64,000 nt of DNA, taken from contig NZ_LT635801.1 of the NCBI RefSeq assembly GCF_900128495.1, positions 197,997-261,996 of the forward strand, given 5' to 3'. The notes under the pieces were generated by a model that saw only the letters and a program-made list of their open reading frames with translations, was not told the origin of the DNA and did not search any database. How positions within the stretch are numbered: position 1 is the stretch's first letter; each line of letters opens with the position of its first letter. Source of the stretch: Bacteroides ilei (GTDB lineage Bacteria; Bacteroidota; Bacteroidia; Bacteroidales; Bacteroidaceae). Shown one piece after another: positions 34,761-44,285 of the stretch. A program made the translations under genes and the position numbers.

Positions 34761-35817
34761 TTATATTTTGGTTAAACATCTGTTCTTCTTTATTCAGAAA
34801 TTCTACGCTTACGGGAAGTACGTAAATGTAGGGCTTGAGCTTTCCGCTTACCGCAGGGTGGTTGAGCAGGCGGGCTGCATCCTTTTCGGTAGTAATGATG
34901 AGCTTCTTTGGAGGAAGTGCATCGAATTCTTTCTCAATCCGTTGCAGGTCGGCCTCACTGAAGTCGTGATGGTCGGCAAAGGTGAGGGTCCCGATGTGTG
35001 CGGTATGTTCCTTCAACCGGCTGATAATGGCTGCAGGAGAGGCGATACCGGTTACCAGCAGGATGTGTTCATCGGCCAGGAGCGAGTCGAGAGCTCTTTC
35101 GGCCTCGTTGACAAACAGGGGCTGCAGCTTGCCATAGCTCAGTGTAGTGAAATAGAGCTGTTGGTGTGAAGAGGGGGAGATATTCCGGCGGAGCTCCTTC
35201 TGTTCTTCCCGGCTTAGGTAGGGCGGGCATTTGCTTACAATGATGATGTCGGCCCTCCGTTTGCCTTGTTGAGGTTCTCTCAGCCGGCCGGCCGGAAGCA
35301 TGCAGTCCTGCCAGATGGGGCGGTTGTAATCGATTAGAAGGATGGTCCGTCCGGCCTTTACGTAGCGGTGCTGGTAAGCATCGTCCAGAATGATTACACC
35401 TACGCCTGGGGTGGTCTGTCCGTCGGTCAGCTTTCCGATTCCGTGGCAGCGGTCACGGTCTACAGCCATGTAGATGTACGGGAACTTGTGTGCCATCTGG
35501 TAAGGTTCGTCTCCAATTTCGGGCATGGGTGTACCCGGTTTTGCCAGCACGAATCCTTTCGACTTACGTTTGTATCCTCTGCTCAATACGGCTACCTGAT
35601 ACTGGTCTTTGAGCAGGCGGATGAGGTATTCCGTATGTGGGGTTTTCCCTGTTCCGCCCACCGTTATGTTTCCTACGCAGATTACGGGCACAGGGAATGT
35701 GCGTGAGTGCAGCACTCCCTTGTCGAAAAGGTAGTTGCGTACACTCACGCCTATTCTGAAAAGGAATGCAAAAGGTTGCAGTCCCTGATAAATCTTTATC
35801 GGTTTTTTCTGGCCCAT
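34711..35817 (-). CDS. lpxK: Tetraacyldisaccharide 4'-kinase
   Basis: A 368-residue inner-membrane-associated kinase that adds the 4'-phosphate in lipid A synthesis. The Walker A VGNITVGGTGKTPHTEYLI (about 46-64) is the family hallmark, followed by LSRGYKRKSKGF, GDEPYQMAHKFP and ILDDAYQHRYVKAG. The N-terminus is amphipathic. Its end overlaps punA by about 44-50 bases and it follows sppA by 3 bases. Confidence 0.95.
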   Translation of the reverse strand: MGQKKPIKIYQGLQPFAFLFRIGVSVRNYLFDKGVLHSRTFPVPVICVGNITVGGTGKTPHTEYLIRLLKDQYQVAVLSRGYKRKSKGFVLAKPGTPMPEIGDEPYQMAHKFPYIYMAVDRDRCHGIGKLTDGQTTPGVGVIILDDAYQHRYVKAGRTILLIDYNRPIWQDCMLPAGRLREPQQGKRRADIIIVSKCPPYLSREEQKELRRNISPSSHQQLYFTTLSYGKLQPLFVNEAERALDSLLADEHILLVTGIASPAAIISRLKEHTAHIGTLTFADHHDFSEADLQRIEKEFDALPPKKLIITTEKDAARLLNHPAVSGKLKPYIYVLPVSVEFLNKEEQMFNQNIIEYVRENSRDSSLPEG

Positions 35818-35820
35818 GTC

Positions 35821-37590
35821 TTAGTTGATAGTCAGCATAAACGGCATACGTGCCTGCAGGCGGTCGGCATCCTTGAGGTTTTTCAGGAACTTGAAGCCTT
35901 CGTAATATTCACCGAAATTTTCTTCCAGCCGTCCGTTGATGTAGTTGTCGGCCTTGGTTTCCAGCAGACTGGTAAGGAAGTTGCCCGGCTCCGGATAGCT
36001 TACTACCGTATAGTTTTCGATGCCTGCGCGTTTCACGGCTTCGTCCATTGCTTTGTCAATACCGCCCAGTTCGTCTACCAGCTTCAGGTCTTTTGCCATG
36101 CTTCCTGTCCATACACGGCCTTCGGCTATCTTTTTCAGCTCGTCAATGGGTATGTTACGTCCGTCGGCACAGCGTTTGGTAAAGAGTTCGTAACCCTTGT
36201 TCACCATGTTCTGCATCAGGGCTTTTTCGTCTTCTGTAAACGGACGGGTAATGTCACCCATATCGGCCAGTCTGTTGGTCTTGACTACATCGAAATGAAG
36301 CCCCAGTTTGCCGGTTACCAGCTTTTCCGTATTCGGTACATAGCCGAAGATGCCGATGGAACCTGTCAGTGTAGTAGGTTCGGCCACGATCCAGTCGGCT
36401 GCGCAGGAAATGTAGTAGCCGCCCGAAGCTGCATAGTCGCCCATGGAAACCACTACCGGTTTCTTTTCTTTCAGCAGGGACACTTCGCGCCAGATCTGTT
36501 CCGAGCCGTAAGCACTTCCGCCCGGAGAGTTGACACGGAATACCACAGCTTTCACATTTTCGTCTTCACGCAGTTTGCGGAGGTCCTTGATCACTTTTTC
36601 CGAGTTGATGCCTTCATCATTCATGGATGATGTGGAACCGTCGATCTCTCCATAGGCATAATAGACGGCTATGATGTTCCCGCTCTTGTCTTTCGGTACG
36701 TTGCGTTTTACGTTGATCATGTCTTCCAGGTCGAGTGTGTTCAGGTTGTCGTCCTCTTCGCATTCTGTCAGCTCTTTCAGGTAAGCCAGCACCTGGTCCT
36801 TGTACATCAGTGTATCGGCCAGGCCGGTCTGTACATAGGTTCCGGCAGGCTGCAGGTCCATGTTTCTGTCGGCCATGGAGTTCAATGAATCTGCAGGAAT
36901 GTTTCTCGATACCGATACGCCGTTCACAATCTGTCCCCAGATGGAGTTCAGGAATGCCTGGGTCTGTTCGCGGTTGGCTTCACTCATTTCCGTACCGATG
37001 AAAGGCTCTACAGCCGACTTGTAGGTTCCTACGCGGAAAATCTGCATTTCGATTCCCAGCTTGTCAAGCAGGTCTTTCAGGAACATGGTCTGTGATGCCA
37101 GTCCGTGCCATCCGATGGAACCGGAAGGGTTGACCGCTATCTTGTCGGCTACCGATGCGAGGTAGTAAGTACTTTGCGTATAGGCGCCGCCATAGGCTAC
37201 AATGAATTTCTTGCTTTCCTTGAAATCGAGCAAGGCGTTACGGATTGCTTCCAGCGAAGCCGGTGAGCAGGCCAGAGCGCCTGCATTCAGGTAAATACCC
37301 TTTATCTTTTCATCGTCTTTTGCCTTACGGATGGAAGCCAGGATGTCATCCAGTCCGCTGGTATTGATCCTGTCGCCCATCAGCTGGTCTATCGGACTGG
37401 ACTGGTACCGTTCTTCCACCGTCCCGCTCAAATCGAGCACGAATATGGAATTATCTTTTACCACAGTTTCGGAACCGGATGTAGAGGCAATCATGCCGGC
37501 CAGGCTGGCGATACCGATAACCGTAAAAATGATTCCGGCTACTATCAGTCCCAGAACCGTCGCAAGGGTGTACTTAAAAAAGTCTTTCAT
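35821..37590 (-). CDS. sppA: Signal peptide peptidase SppA, 67K type
   Basis: A 589-residue membrane protease that degrades cleaved signal peptides. The N-terminal membrane anchor is at about 9-32. The duplicated ClpP-like domains are present: the first carries the general-base Lys in GTYKSAVEPFIG, the second the nucleophile Ser in GDYAASGGYYISCAADWI, with SPGGSAYGSEQIW preceding. It is the first gene of the four-gene operon. A TAATTTTG box (37630-37623, minus strand) lies 33 bases upstream. Confidence 0.95.
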   Translation of the reverse strand: MKDFFKYTLATVLGLIVAGIIFTVIGIASLAGMIASTSGSETVVKDNSIFVLDLSGTVEERYQSSPIDQLMGDRINTSGLDDILASIRKAKDDEKIKGIYLNAGALACSPASLEAIRNALLDFKESKKFIVAYGGAYTQSTYYLASVADKIAVNPSGSIGWHGLASQTMFLKDLLDKLGIEMQIFRVGTYKSAVEPFIGTEMSEANREQTQAFLNSIWGQIVNGVSVSRNIPADSLNSMADRNMDLQPAGTYVQTGLADTLMYKDQVLAYLKELTECEEDDNLNTLDLEDMINVKRNVPKDKSGNIIAVYYAYGEIDGSTSSMNDEGINSEKVIKDLRKLREDENVKAVVFRVNSPGGSAYGSEQIWREVSLLKEKKPVVVSMGDYAASGGYYISCAADWIVAEPTTLTGSIGIFGYVPNTEKLVTGKLGLHFDVVKTNRLADMGDITRPFTEDEKALMQNMVNKGYELFTKRCADGRNIPIDELKKIAEGRVWTGSMAKDLKLVDELGGIDKAMDEAVKRAGIENYTVVSYPEPGNFLTSLLETKADNYINGRLEENFGEYYEGFKFLKNLKDADRLQARMPFMLTIN

Positions 37591-37999
37591 GATACGTGTT
37601 GCATTTAGTTTATGTAATTATACAAAATTATTCATTTTCAATCAATACTTTGGTAAATTTTACCGCTAAATTTAAAAAGAATCGGCATTAGTCGGTTTAA
37701 AACACATATTAAGTTGCTGATAACAAGCACGGAAATTTACGGTCTGTTAATTGTTGGTAAATCAGAATAGTCCCAATACTTTAATTATAACTAAGGAATC
37801 ACTCCTTATACAATACGTGCAGGCACAGGCCTTGAAATTCAAAATCGTCCAGTTTGCCAACGTATATTCAGGTGTCTGGAAATCCGATCTGGTTATCTAT
37901 ACTACTAGATTATCAATTTTCAAAGGCAGCATAAGCTTTCGCAATGCTGTCTGTACAGAGAATGGAGATACCCGAAGCGTATGTTTTTATAATGTGTAC
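37591..37999. other. Gene-free interval after the sppA promoter
   Basis: The sppA leader and -7 box occupy the first 40 bases. From 37750 to 37990 a plus-strand frame is open but runs antisense into the phosphodiesterase gene and has no recognisable protein features. No repeats or hairpins stand out. It may be a remnant. Confidence 0.4.
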
Positions 38000-39187
38000 T
38001 CAATACGCCAGCAGGTCGGACACCTGGCCGACACTGCCGTCGCATGGCGCGGGCTCGATGCCCAGCAGATGGGCCAGGAGCGGATAGATGCAGGTGTTGT
38101 CGAACAGCGCAGTGCGCACATATCCGTGCTTGAAGTCGGGACCTTCGGCCCGGAAGGGCACGCAGAGGTCCGACGCCGTGGGGTCGAAGCCGTGGTTGCC
38201 GAGGTTCACCCGCCCGTCTTCGGACACCAGCCAGCCGTTGTCGGGCAGGGCCACGATGGGAGCCACGTTGGAGTTAGAGCCGTAGCGCAGGTAGGCAGGC
38301 ACGTTCTCCCGCCGCCACACGCGCAGATGGGGCACCAGTTCCAGGGCTTTCAGAATGTCGTCTTCGTGTCCGGTCTTGGGGAAGATCAGCGTGGGCAGGT
38401 CGGCCTGCACGCGCTCGCACCAGTCGGGCTGCAGGTAGTCCGAGAGGCGGATGATGCGCTCCGGCGAAGTGGCGGCCATGCCGTGGTCCGAGGTGACGAT
38501 GAAGTTGATGTCCTCGCCTTCGGGCAGAGCACGCAGTCGGGTATACAGAATAGCCAGCAGTGAATCCAGCTTTTCCACCGCCTGGCGGGTTTCATGCGAA
38601 GCCGGACCGTAACGGTGGCCGCTGCTGTCGGGTTCGTCAAAATAGAGCATGACGAGCTGCGGTCGGCGGTCCTGGGGCAGCGTCAGCAACCGTTCCACCT
38701 CGTTGAGGCGTTCGCCGTAGGTGAGCAGGGGCTTCCGGGCATAGTCGTGATAGTAGTCGGGATACTGTCCACGGATGGCCACGTCAGAGCCGGGCCAGTA
38801 GACTACTCCTACACGGACGCCCTGTCGGCGGGCTGTCAGCCAGATGGGCTCGCCGCCGTAGAACGAGCCGTCCTTGCCCGTCACCTTGTCGCCGATGCTG
38901 AAGGTACGGCCCGAAGCCACGTCGTAGAATTTGTTGGCGATGATGCCGTGATGGTCGGGTACCAGGCCCGTGGCCAGTGTGTAATGGTTGGGGAACGTCT
39001 TCGAGGGAAACGAGGGGCGCATTACCGCGCGGACGCCGCGACGGCCCAAGGAGTCGAGGAACGGCGTATTGTACATCTGCAGATAGTCCCAGCGGAAGCC
39101 GTCGAGTGATACGATGACCGTCGGATGCCCTGCGGCATACAGGCCGAGGACCACAAACAGGAATATAAACAGTACAAATTTTCTCAT
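38000..39187 (-). CDS. Ectonucleotide pyrophosphatase/phosphodiesterase-like enzyme
   Basis: A 395-residue exported enzyme of the alkaline phosphatase superfamily (NPP type). A signal peptide (MRKFVLFIFLFVVLGLYAAG) is followed by VIVSLDGFRWDYL (first metal Asp) and PSFPSKTFPNHYTLATGLVPDHHG, with the Thr nucleophile in KTFPNHY. YFDEPDSSGHRYGP and TSDHGM provide the second-site Asp and His ligands, and LGNHGFDP the last His. It probably hydrolyses nucleotide or phosphodiester substrates in the periplasm. Start at 39187; the longer frame crosses the IS edge. It is visibly GC-rich with GC-ending codons, unlike its neighbours, and ends 20 bases from the IS4-family copy 2, which suggests transfer. 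Confidence 0.88.
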   Translation of the reverse strand: MRKFVLFIFLFVVLGLYAAGHPTVIVSLDGFRWDYLQMYNTPFLDSLGRRGVRAVMRPSFPSKTFPNHYTLATGLVPDHHGIIANKFYDVASGRTFSIGDKVTGKDGSFYGGEPIWLTARRQGVRVGVVYWPGSDVAIRGQYPDYYHDYARKPLLTYGERLNEVERLLTLPQDRRPQLVMLYFDEPDSSGHRYGPASHETRQAVEKLDSLLAILYTRLRALPEGEDINFIVTSDHGMAATSPERIIRLSDYLQPDWCERVQADLPTLIFPKTGHEDDILKALELVPHLRVWRRENVPAYLRYGSNSNVAPIVALPDNGWLVSEDGRVNLGNHGFDPTASDLCVPFRAEGPDFKHGYVRTALFDNTCIYPLLAHLLGIEPAPCDGSVGQVSDLLAY

Positions 39188-39198
39188 GGGACAAATAT

Positions 39199-39207
39199 AT
39201 AAAAAGT
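39199..39207. repeat. Target duplication of IS4-family copy 2, left
   Basis: ATAAAAAGT, repeated at 40518-40526. Confidence 0.85.
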
Positions 39208-40517
39208 CACTACTGTCCACTAAAAATGGACAAGGTTAAAAATTAAATAAATTCGATTCACTTGAATCATATCGGTCTTTGACATTTTTGAAATTCGATT
39301 TGTCAAACAAGTCACTGAGATGTGTTTTGTCAGTTAGAGAAATTCCGAGAATTTGGAGAACTTCATAGATGCTGCGTTCTAATTTCATATCGTGTTGGAC
39401 TATTGCTACTAGGCAGTAAGTGATTATCGCACAATAGATTTGTATGCGTACAGCGTTTTCCGATGTTCCCCAAAACTTCTTAATTCTGAGGTGTTGTTTT
39501 ATCCATTTGAAGAACAGTTCAACACTCCATCTGTTTCGATAAAGCGATGATATTAACTCCGCAGATGCATTAAGATTATTCGTCAGAAAGATGTATCGTG
39601 TACCGTCTTCAGGATTCTCAACGATGAGTTTTCTAAGTTCTTCGGGGTAATCCTTAGAACTTTTATAAACCGTAAAGCAGCCGATTACATCCGAAACTAC
39701 ACCTTCCGGCAATCTTCGTTTCCAGGTTTTAGGCTTGATCCGTACATTTGTTTTGGCTCGTACAACGAAGAAAGCGCCTATACGATTTATTGTATTAAGG
39801 TTGCTGAAATCGTTATACCCTCGGTCGAATATGTAATGCGCTCCTGATTCGTATGGAATCTCAGACATAGCCTTTGAATCGTGAATATTGGCAGATGTAA
39901 TATGCACAAATGCAGGTACTTCCGCTTCAATATCGTAGAGCGTATGCAACTTTATTCCGCCTTTATGTTTGCGAAATTTAGCCCACTCAAACACTGACAG
40001 GCACAGATCAATCGTTGTAGAGTCAAATGCATAAACATGACCGTCAAGTTCGAATATTTTATTGATTCTACGCTTGCGAGCCTCGGCAATCATGAATGTT
40101 GCGTACTCTTCGAAGATGCGGTAGTTACGTTGCTCATTAGCCTTACTAAGATTGCTCCGAGTTACAGACTTCCCGATTCCTAGATGGTAAAGTTTTCCAG
40201 CATGAGCTTCCATAGCCACAATCAAATCTCTGAGACTCTCTCGATTAGATAGCTGACCGAACATCATCGTAAGTAGTTGATTCCAACAGGTATAGCTTTT
40301 GATATATTTATCGCCTTCATACTTTGTAACGATACGATTGAATTTACTTCGGTCAAGGAACTTAACTAATTGGGCAAAAATATATGGGTCTTTATGCATA
40401 ACGGTCTGAAAATTACCACAAAAGTAAATTCAAATCCGTTCTCTCCAAAATCCCCTATAACAAATTGAATTTCAATAATTTCAAGGAACTTCTATGATTT
40501 TTTAGTGGACACTAATG
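39208..40517 (-). mobile_element. IS4-family element (DUF4372 type), copy 2
   Basis: A 1,310-bp element with ends CACTACTGTCC and, inward from the right, CATTAGTGTCC, the same as copy 1, and a 9-bp duplication ATAAAAAGT. It lies between the phosphodiesterase gene and the broken TonB receptor gene, immediately upstream of the phosphodiesterase start, so it probably separated that gene from its promoter or supplies a new one. Confidence 0.9.
39236..40399 (-). CDS. IS4-family transposase
   Basis: A 387-residue DDE transposase of the same length and layout as the one at 16580-17743: DUF4372-like N-terminus (IFAQLVKFLDRSKFNRIV), DSTTIDLCLSVFEWAKF, FDRGYNDFSNL and YRNRWSVELFFKWIKQHLRIKKFWG. Many residues differ between the two, so they are separate lineages of one IS family that share their terminal repeats. 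The frame is intact. Confidence 0.95.
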   Translation of the reverse strand: MHKDPYIFAQLVKFLDRSKFNRIVTKYEGDKYIKSYTCWNQLLTMMFGQLSNRESLRDLIVAMEAHAGKLYHLGIGKSVTRSNLSKANEQRNYRIFEEYATFMIAEARKRRINKIFELDGHVYAFDSTTIDLCLSVFEWAKFRKHKGGIKLHTLYDIEAEVPAFVHITSANIHDSKAMSEIPYESGAHYIFDRGYNDFSNLNTINRIGAFFVVRAKTNVRIKPKTWKRRLPEGVVSDVIGCFTVYKSSKDYPEELRKLIVENPEDGTRYIFLTNNLNASAELISSLYRNRWSVELFFKWIKQHLRIKKFWGTSENAVRIQIYCAIITYCLVAIVQHDMKLERSIYEVLQILGISLTDKTHLSDLFDKSNFKNVKDRYDSSESNLFNF

Positions 40518-40528
40518 ATAAAAAGTAA

Positions 40529-40590
40529 AGAAAGAGCGGCAAACTGGCGTCCTTTTTTCATTCAGGTATGCCGGTTTACCGCTCTCTTTC
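40529..40590 (-). terminator. Terminator after the TonB receptor gene
   Basis: AGAAAGAGCGGCAAACTGG pairs with CCGGTTTACCGCTCTCTTTC around a T-rich loop, 30 bases past the receptor stop. Confidence 0.7.
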
Positions 40591-40620
40591 AATTATCAAT
40601 TATTATTTATCAATTCTCCA

Positions 40621-43600
40621 TTAATTGAAGTAGTATTTCACGCCGATCTGCATCTTCCAGCACTGGTCGTAGTTGCGGTTGAACGTCCAGCTGGTGAGGG
40701 GTGTGCCGTCGCTGTTCTTGAACATGGAGAAGTAAGGCGTACCGTTTTCTATCTTGTCCACCTTCAGGATGGCGCCGTTGTTGCAGTTGCTCATGTTCTT
40801 TTCTACGCCCCACTTGGAGTTGAAAAGGTTACCCACGTTCATGATGTCCACGCTCAGCTGCAGCTTGTTGGTGGTTTTGCCCAGCTTCAGGTCGAAGTCG
40901 TGAGCCCAGCGGAAGTCGAAGCGGTGTACCCAAGGAGCGTATGCGCTGTAGGCTTCGGCATACTCGCCCTTGTGGTTCTTCAGGTAGCTGTCCTGGTTGA
41001 CAAAATCCCAGAAGAGCTGGCGGTCGCTCTCGTTGGTGAAGTGGATTTCGCTGTCGTCCTTAGGAATGTACATCAGGTCAGTGTTGTTGCCGTCGCCGTT
41101 GAGGTCGTTGGAGTAGACGAAGCTGTAGCCTACACCCCGGTAGCCGGTATAGAACAGACTGAAGTGGTCCTTATGATAGGTGTAGCTGACGGAAGCGATG
41201 ATGCGGTCGGGGATGACGTACTGTGAGTTATGCAGTTCCACGTGGTTCGGACCGTTCACCGAGTAAAGTCCCGACCAGGCCGATGAGGCGTTGCTACCCG
41301 GCATACCGGACATTTCCTTCATCACCGTATGGGTGTAGGCAGCCATCAGGTGCAGGTCCTTTACCGGTTCGGCGGTGGCCGTCAGGTTCATGGTCCAGCC
41401 GTAGCCCTTGTGGGTGTTGGTCAGCACGCAGGCGTTGCTGAAGTTGTTGTAGTAGCGGTAGCTGCTGGGGTAGATGTAGCGGTTGTCGGCTCCCTGAAGC
41501 TGTTCCCAACTGCCGTCGATGGGCTTGATGTTGTAGTTGTCCAGGATAACGGCGTTCACGTTCTTCGTATAGGTAAACTCACCGGTCAGGGTCAGCGGGA
41601 AGGCCACGGGGAACTGATAGTCCACGGCCAGTGACGACTTCCACACCTGCGGCATCTTGAAGTTCTTGTCTACACCGGCAATCTCACTGGGCACCGTACC
41701 CTCATCGGGGCTGATGCTTTCGGGGGCTCCGAGCAGTTCGCGGATCTGGTTGACGTCCGTCACCAGTCCGCCGGCAAATTTCTGCAGACGGGGGTCGGAC
41801 GATGTCACGACGCCGTTTGAATAATAGGTGTCGGCATGTACCAGGTTCTGCACCATGCCCGAGTTGGTCGGCATGTTGGTGAAGAACACAAGCGGCAAAC
41901 GACCGGCAAAGAGTCCCGTACCACCGCGCACCTTCAGACTCTTGTCGCCAAATACATCCCAAGTAAAGCCGATACGCGGTGAAATCTGTACGTTGCCGTC
42001 AGGCCAGGCTCCGGTGTCGATGTGGCGGCCGCCGAAGTCCAGGTCATAAATAGCGTTGTTGCGCATCAGGTCGTCGCTGTTGAAGGCCAGCAGGTCGAAG
42101 CGGATACCGCCCGTCAGCTTCAGGTTTTCCTGTACATTCCACTCGTCCTGTGCATAGAGGCCGTACTGGTTGAATACCACTTCGGCATTCGGATTGGTTT
42201 CGCCGTTGTAACCATAGGCCAGGCCTACTGTTTCGGGAACGCCACCGTTCAAGAAATCATCCAATGAACGATAACGGTAATAACCTGTTCCTCCACGCAT
42301 ATAAGAGTTATTGGCTAATTGGTGTTCAAAACTGAATCCTGCCGTAATTTTATGCGCACCTGCATAATAAGTGAAATTATCGGTTATGGTTGTAATCTTG
42401 TTCTGTACACGGTTATTATAAGAGAAAAGTTCATAACCTAAACTCATGTAAGGAGTAAGGCTCTGTGTAACAGTACCGTCTGCTGCTGTTTCATAACCTC
42501 CCATAATATCGATGAAAGGGAATGGCGAAGAGTTGGATCCGCGCGCATCCTCAATGTCTGTGTAGGTGAAGAGCAGTTGGTTGGAAATGTTGTTGCCGAA
42601 GCGACTGTTCAAGTCGGCCGAAACGGTACTCACCTTGTTGTCCATAGAGTACATTGAATTGGCAAAAGACATGGAGTATTGAGACAAACGGTCCATGTTA
42701 CGAAGACGATATCCTGTATCGCTGGAGTTGCCGTTGACAGGATTCCAAGCGGTATTCTTTGTATAGTTGTAACGAACGGCCAGATGATGGTTGTCTGTAA
42801 TGTTCCAGTCGATACGTCCTAACAGCTTCAGGTTGCTTTCATCAGCCGGAAAATCAGTAAATGAACCGGTATCGTAGCCATAACGTTGCATCATGAAGTC
42901 GCGTACCTTCTGCAAGTCGGTTATCGTAGTACGTGAAATGTAGTTATCAGGATCAGCTACACCGTCTTCCGACGCACGCCAACGATTGATGACCGAAGGG
43001 ATCTTGGAATATTCGGCATTGGCAAAGAAGAAAAGTTTATTTTTCACAATCGGTCCGCCCAAGGTAAAACCATAAGTGGTATTGCGGTTGGTGCCGCGTT
43101 CACCCAGATCGGCATTGTCAATACGGTTACCATGCATGTTTTCGTTGCTGTGGTACAGTAGGCTGTACCCTTGAAGGTATTCGTACCAGACTTGGTTACA
43201 GCATTGATACCGCCGCCGATGAAGTTGGTCTGACGTACGTCAAAGGGGGCTACCACAACCTGTACCTCGTCGATGGCATCCATTGAAATAGGCGTACCGC
43301 CACCAGGCAGGGCAGATGAAAGTCCGAAGTTGTTGTTCAGGTTGGCACCGTCCAGTGTGAAGTTGGTGGAACGGCTGTCTCCTCCGGCAAAGCCCATACC
43401 GTTAGCGTAAGGCGATAGGCGCACGATGTCCGAAATACTGCGGTTTGCGGTAGGTAGAGCCGTCAGCTGAGTGTTAGAAATGTTGGTCGTCGCACCCGTC
43501 TTCTCGGCTGCAAACTTGGAGCGGGTACCTGTCACAACTACTTCTCCTAATTCGGTAATGTTCTCGGAAAGACTGACATTGATGTTATAGGTTTCACCTA

Positions 43601-43895
43601 ACTGAAGTGTAATATCATCAATGATTTTATCTGCATACCCGATATAGGTGATTTCCACTTCGTATGGGCCACCTACACGCATACCTTGAATAGCCCAACG
43701 TCCATCTGTATTGGTAATCGCGCTATAAGTTGTACCCGAAGGTTGATGAACGACTCGGACTAAGGCACTGATAACGTCTTCGCCCAATTCATCGGAAACA
43801 TGTCCAGACATTGCTGAAGTAGTAACCTGAGCATTCATGACTGCCGCCCCCAAAGACATTAGGACGACTAAAAATAATCGCATTTGTCTTGCCAT
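40621..43895 (-). pseudogene. Oar-like TonB-dependent receptor, frameshifted
   Basis: An outer-membrane receptor of about 1,090 residues. Start at 43895 (MARQMRLFLVVLMSLGAAVMNAQ, signal peptide). It has a carboxypeptidase-regulatory-like domain (GHVSDELGEDVISALV), then the plug (GEVVVTGTRSKF, TTNISNTQL, GGGINAVTKSGTNTFKGTAY). The frame breaks near 43157: GCCTACTGTACCACAGC reads as one base short of GCC TAC TGG TAC CAC AGC, and the rest (NENMHGNRIDNADLGERG to the C-terminal MQIGVKYYFN barrel strand) is in another frame. No single protein can be made as written. Third-position GC rises in the C-terminal half (left of about 42250), a sign of mosaic origin. Ligand unknown. Confidence 0.85.
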
Positions 43896-43935
43896 AATTT
43901 TTGTATTAAAATTATAAAGATTTAAAATCTGTGTG

Positions 43936-43943
43936 CAAAAATA
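43936..43943 (-). promoter_or_regulatory. -7 box of the TonB receptor gene
   Basis: On the minus strand TATTTTTG fits TAnnTTTG, 40 bases upstream of ATG 43895. The interval 43896-44198 otherwise holds only part of the repeated region around the IS66 insertion. Confidence 0.45.
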
Positions 43944-44140
43944 AGAGAAGTAAAGTATAAATATGTTACAAAATGATGAAAAATCAGTTCTTAAGAGTGT
44001 TAATCTTGTCAAGGTAGCTTGACTAATTAGACTTGATACGCATTGAATTGAAGAAGATTGGGCCTTTGGAGAGCGTATGGTTGTGTAATGGGCAGAAACC
44101 CGGATATCCTGAATAAATGTTTACAGGAAAAAGATGCACA

Positions 44141-44198
44141 AAGAACTTGTAATCCGGAGTAGGACTTCAAGTTCTTTTTACGGGAAGTACAAGTTCTT
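44141..44198. repeat. Inverted/direct repeat region split by IS66, left part
   Basis: AAGAACTTG with AATCCGGA (44141-44158) is mirrored by TCCGGATT and CAAGTTCTTTT (46934-46954) on the far side of IS66. Between them CAAGTTCTT occurs at 44169 and 44190. Rejoined, it is an imperfect palindrome with three direct CAAGTTCTT units, apparently the IS66 target. Confidence 0.6.
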
Positions 44199-44226
44199 GT
44201 AACCATTGTATATTCCGCCACGACAA

Positions 44227-44256
44227 TTTTATCGGCTGTTTTTCAGCCGATAAAAT
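44227..44256. terminator. IS66 3' hairpin, second copy
   Basis: Same stem as at 1426-1455, between the tnpC stop (44286) and the element end. Confidence 0.65.
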
Positions 44257-44285
44257 AAAAAAGTCCGTAAGAAAATATTTTTGTT

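Noticed and set aside
35707..36630. 307-residue frame antisense to sppA
   Set aside because: It mirrors sppA, whose catalytic Lys and Ser regions are clear.
37751..38563. 270-residue plus-strand frame
   Set aside because: Most of it is antisense to the GC-rich phosphodiesterase gene, which has clear catalytic motifs; long antisense frames are expected in GC-rich genes.
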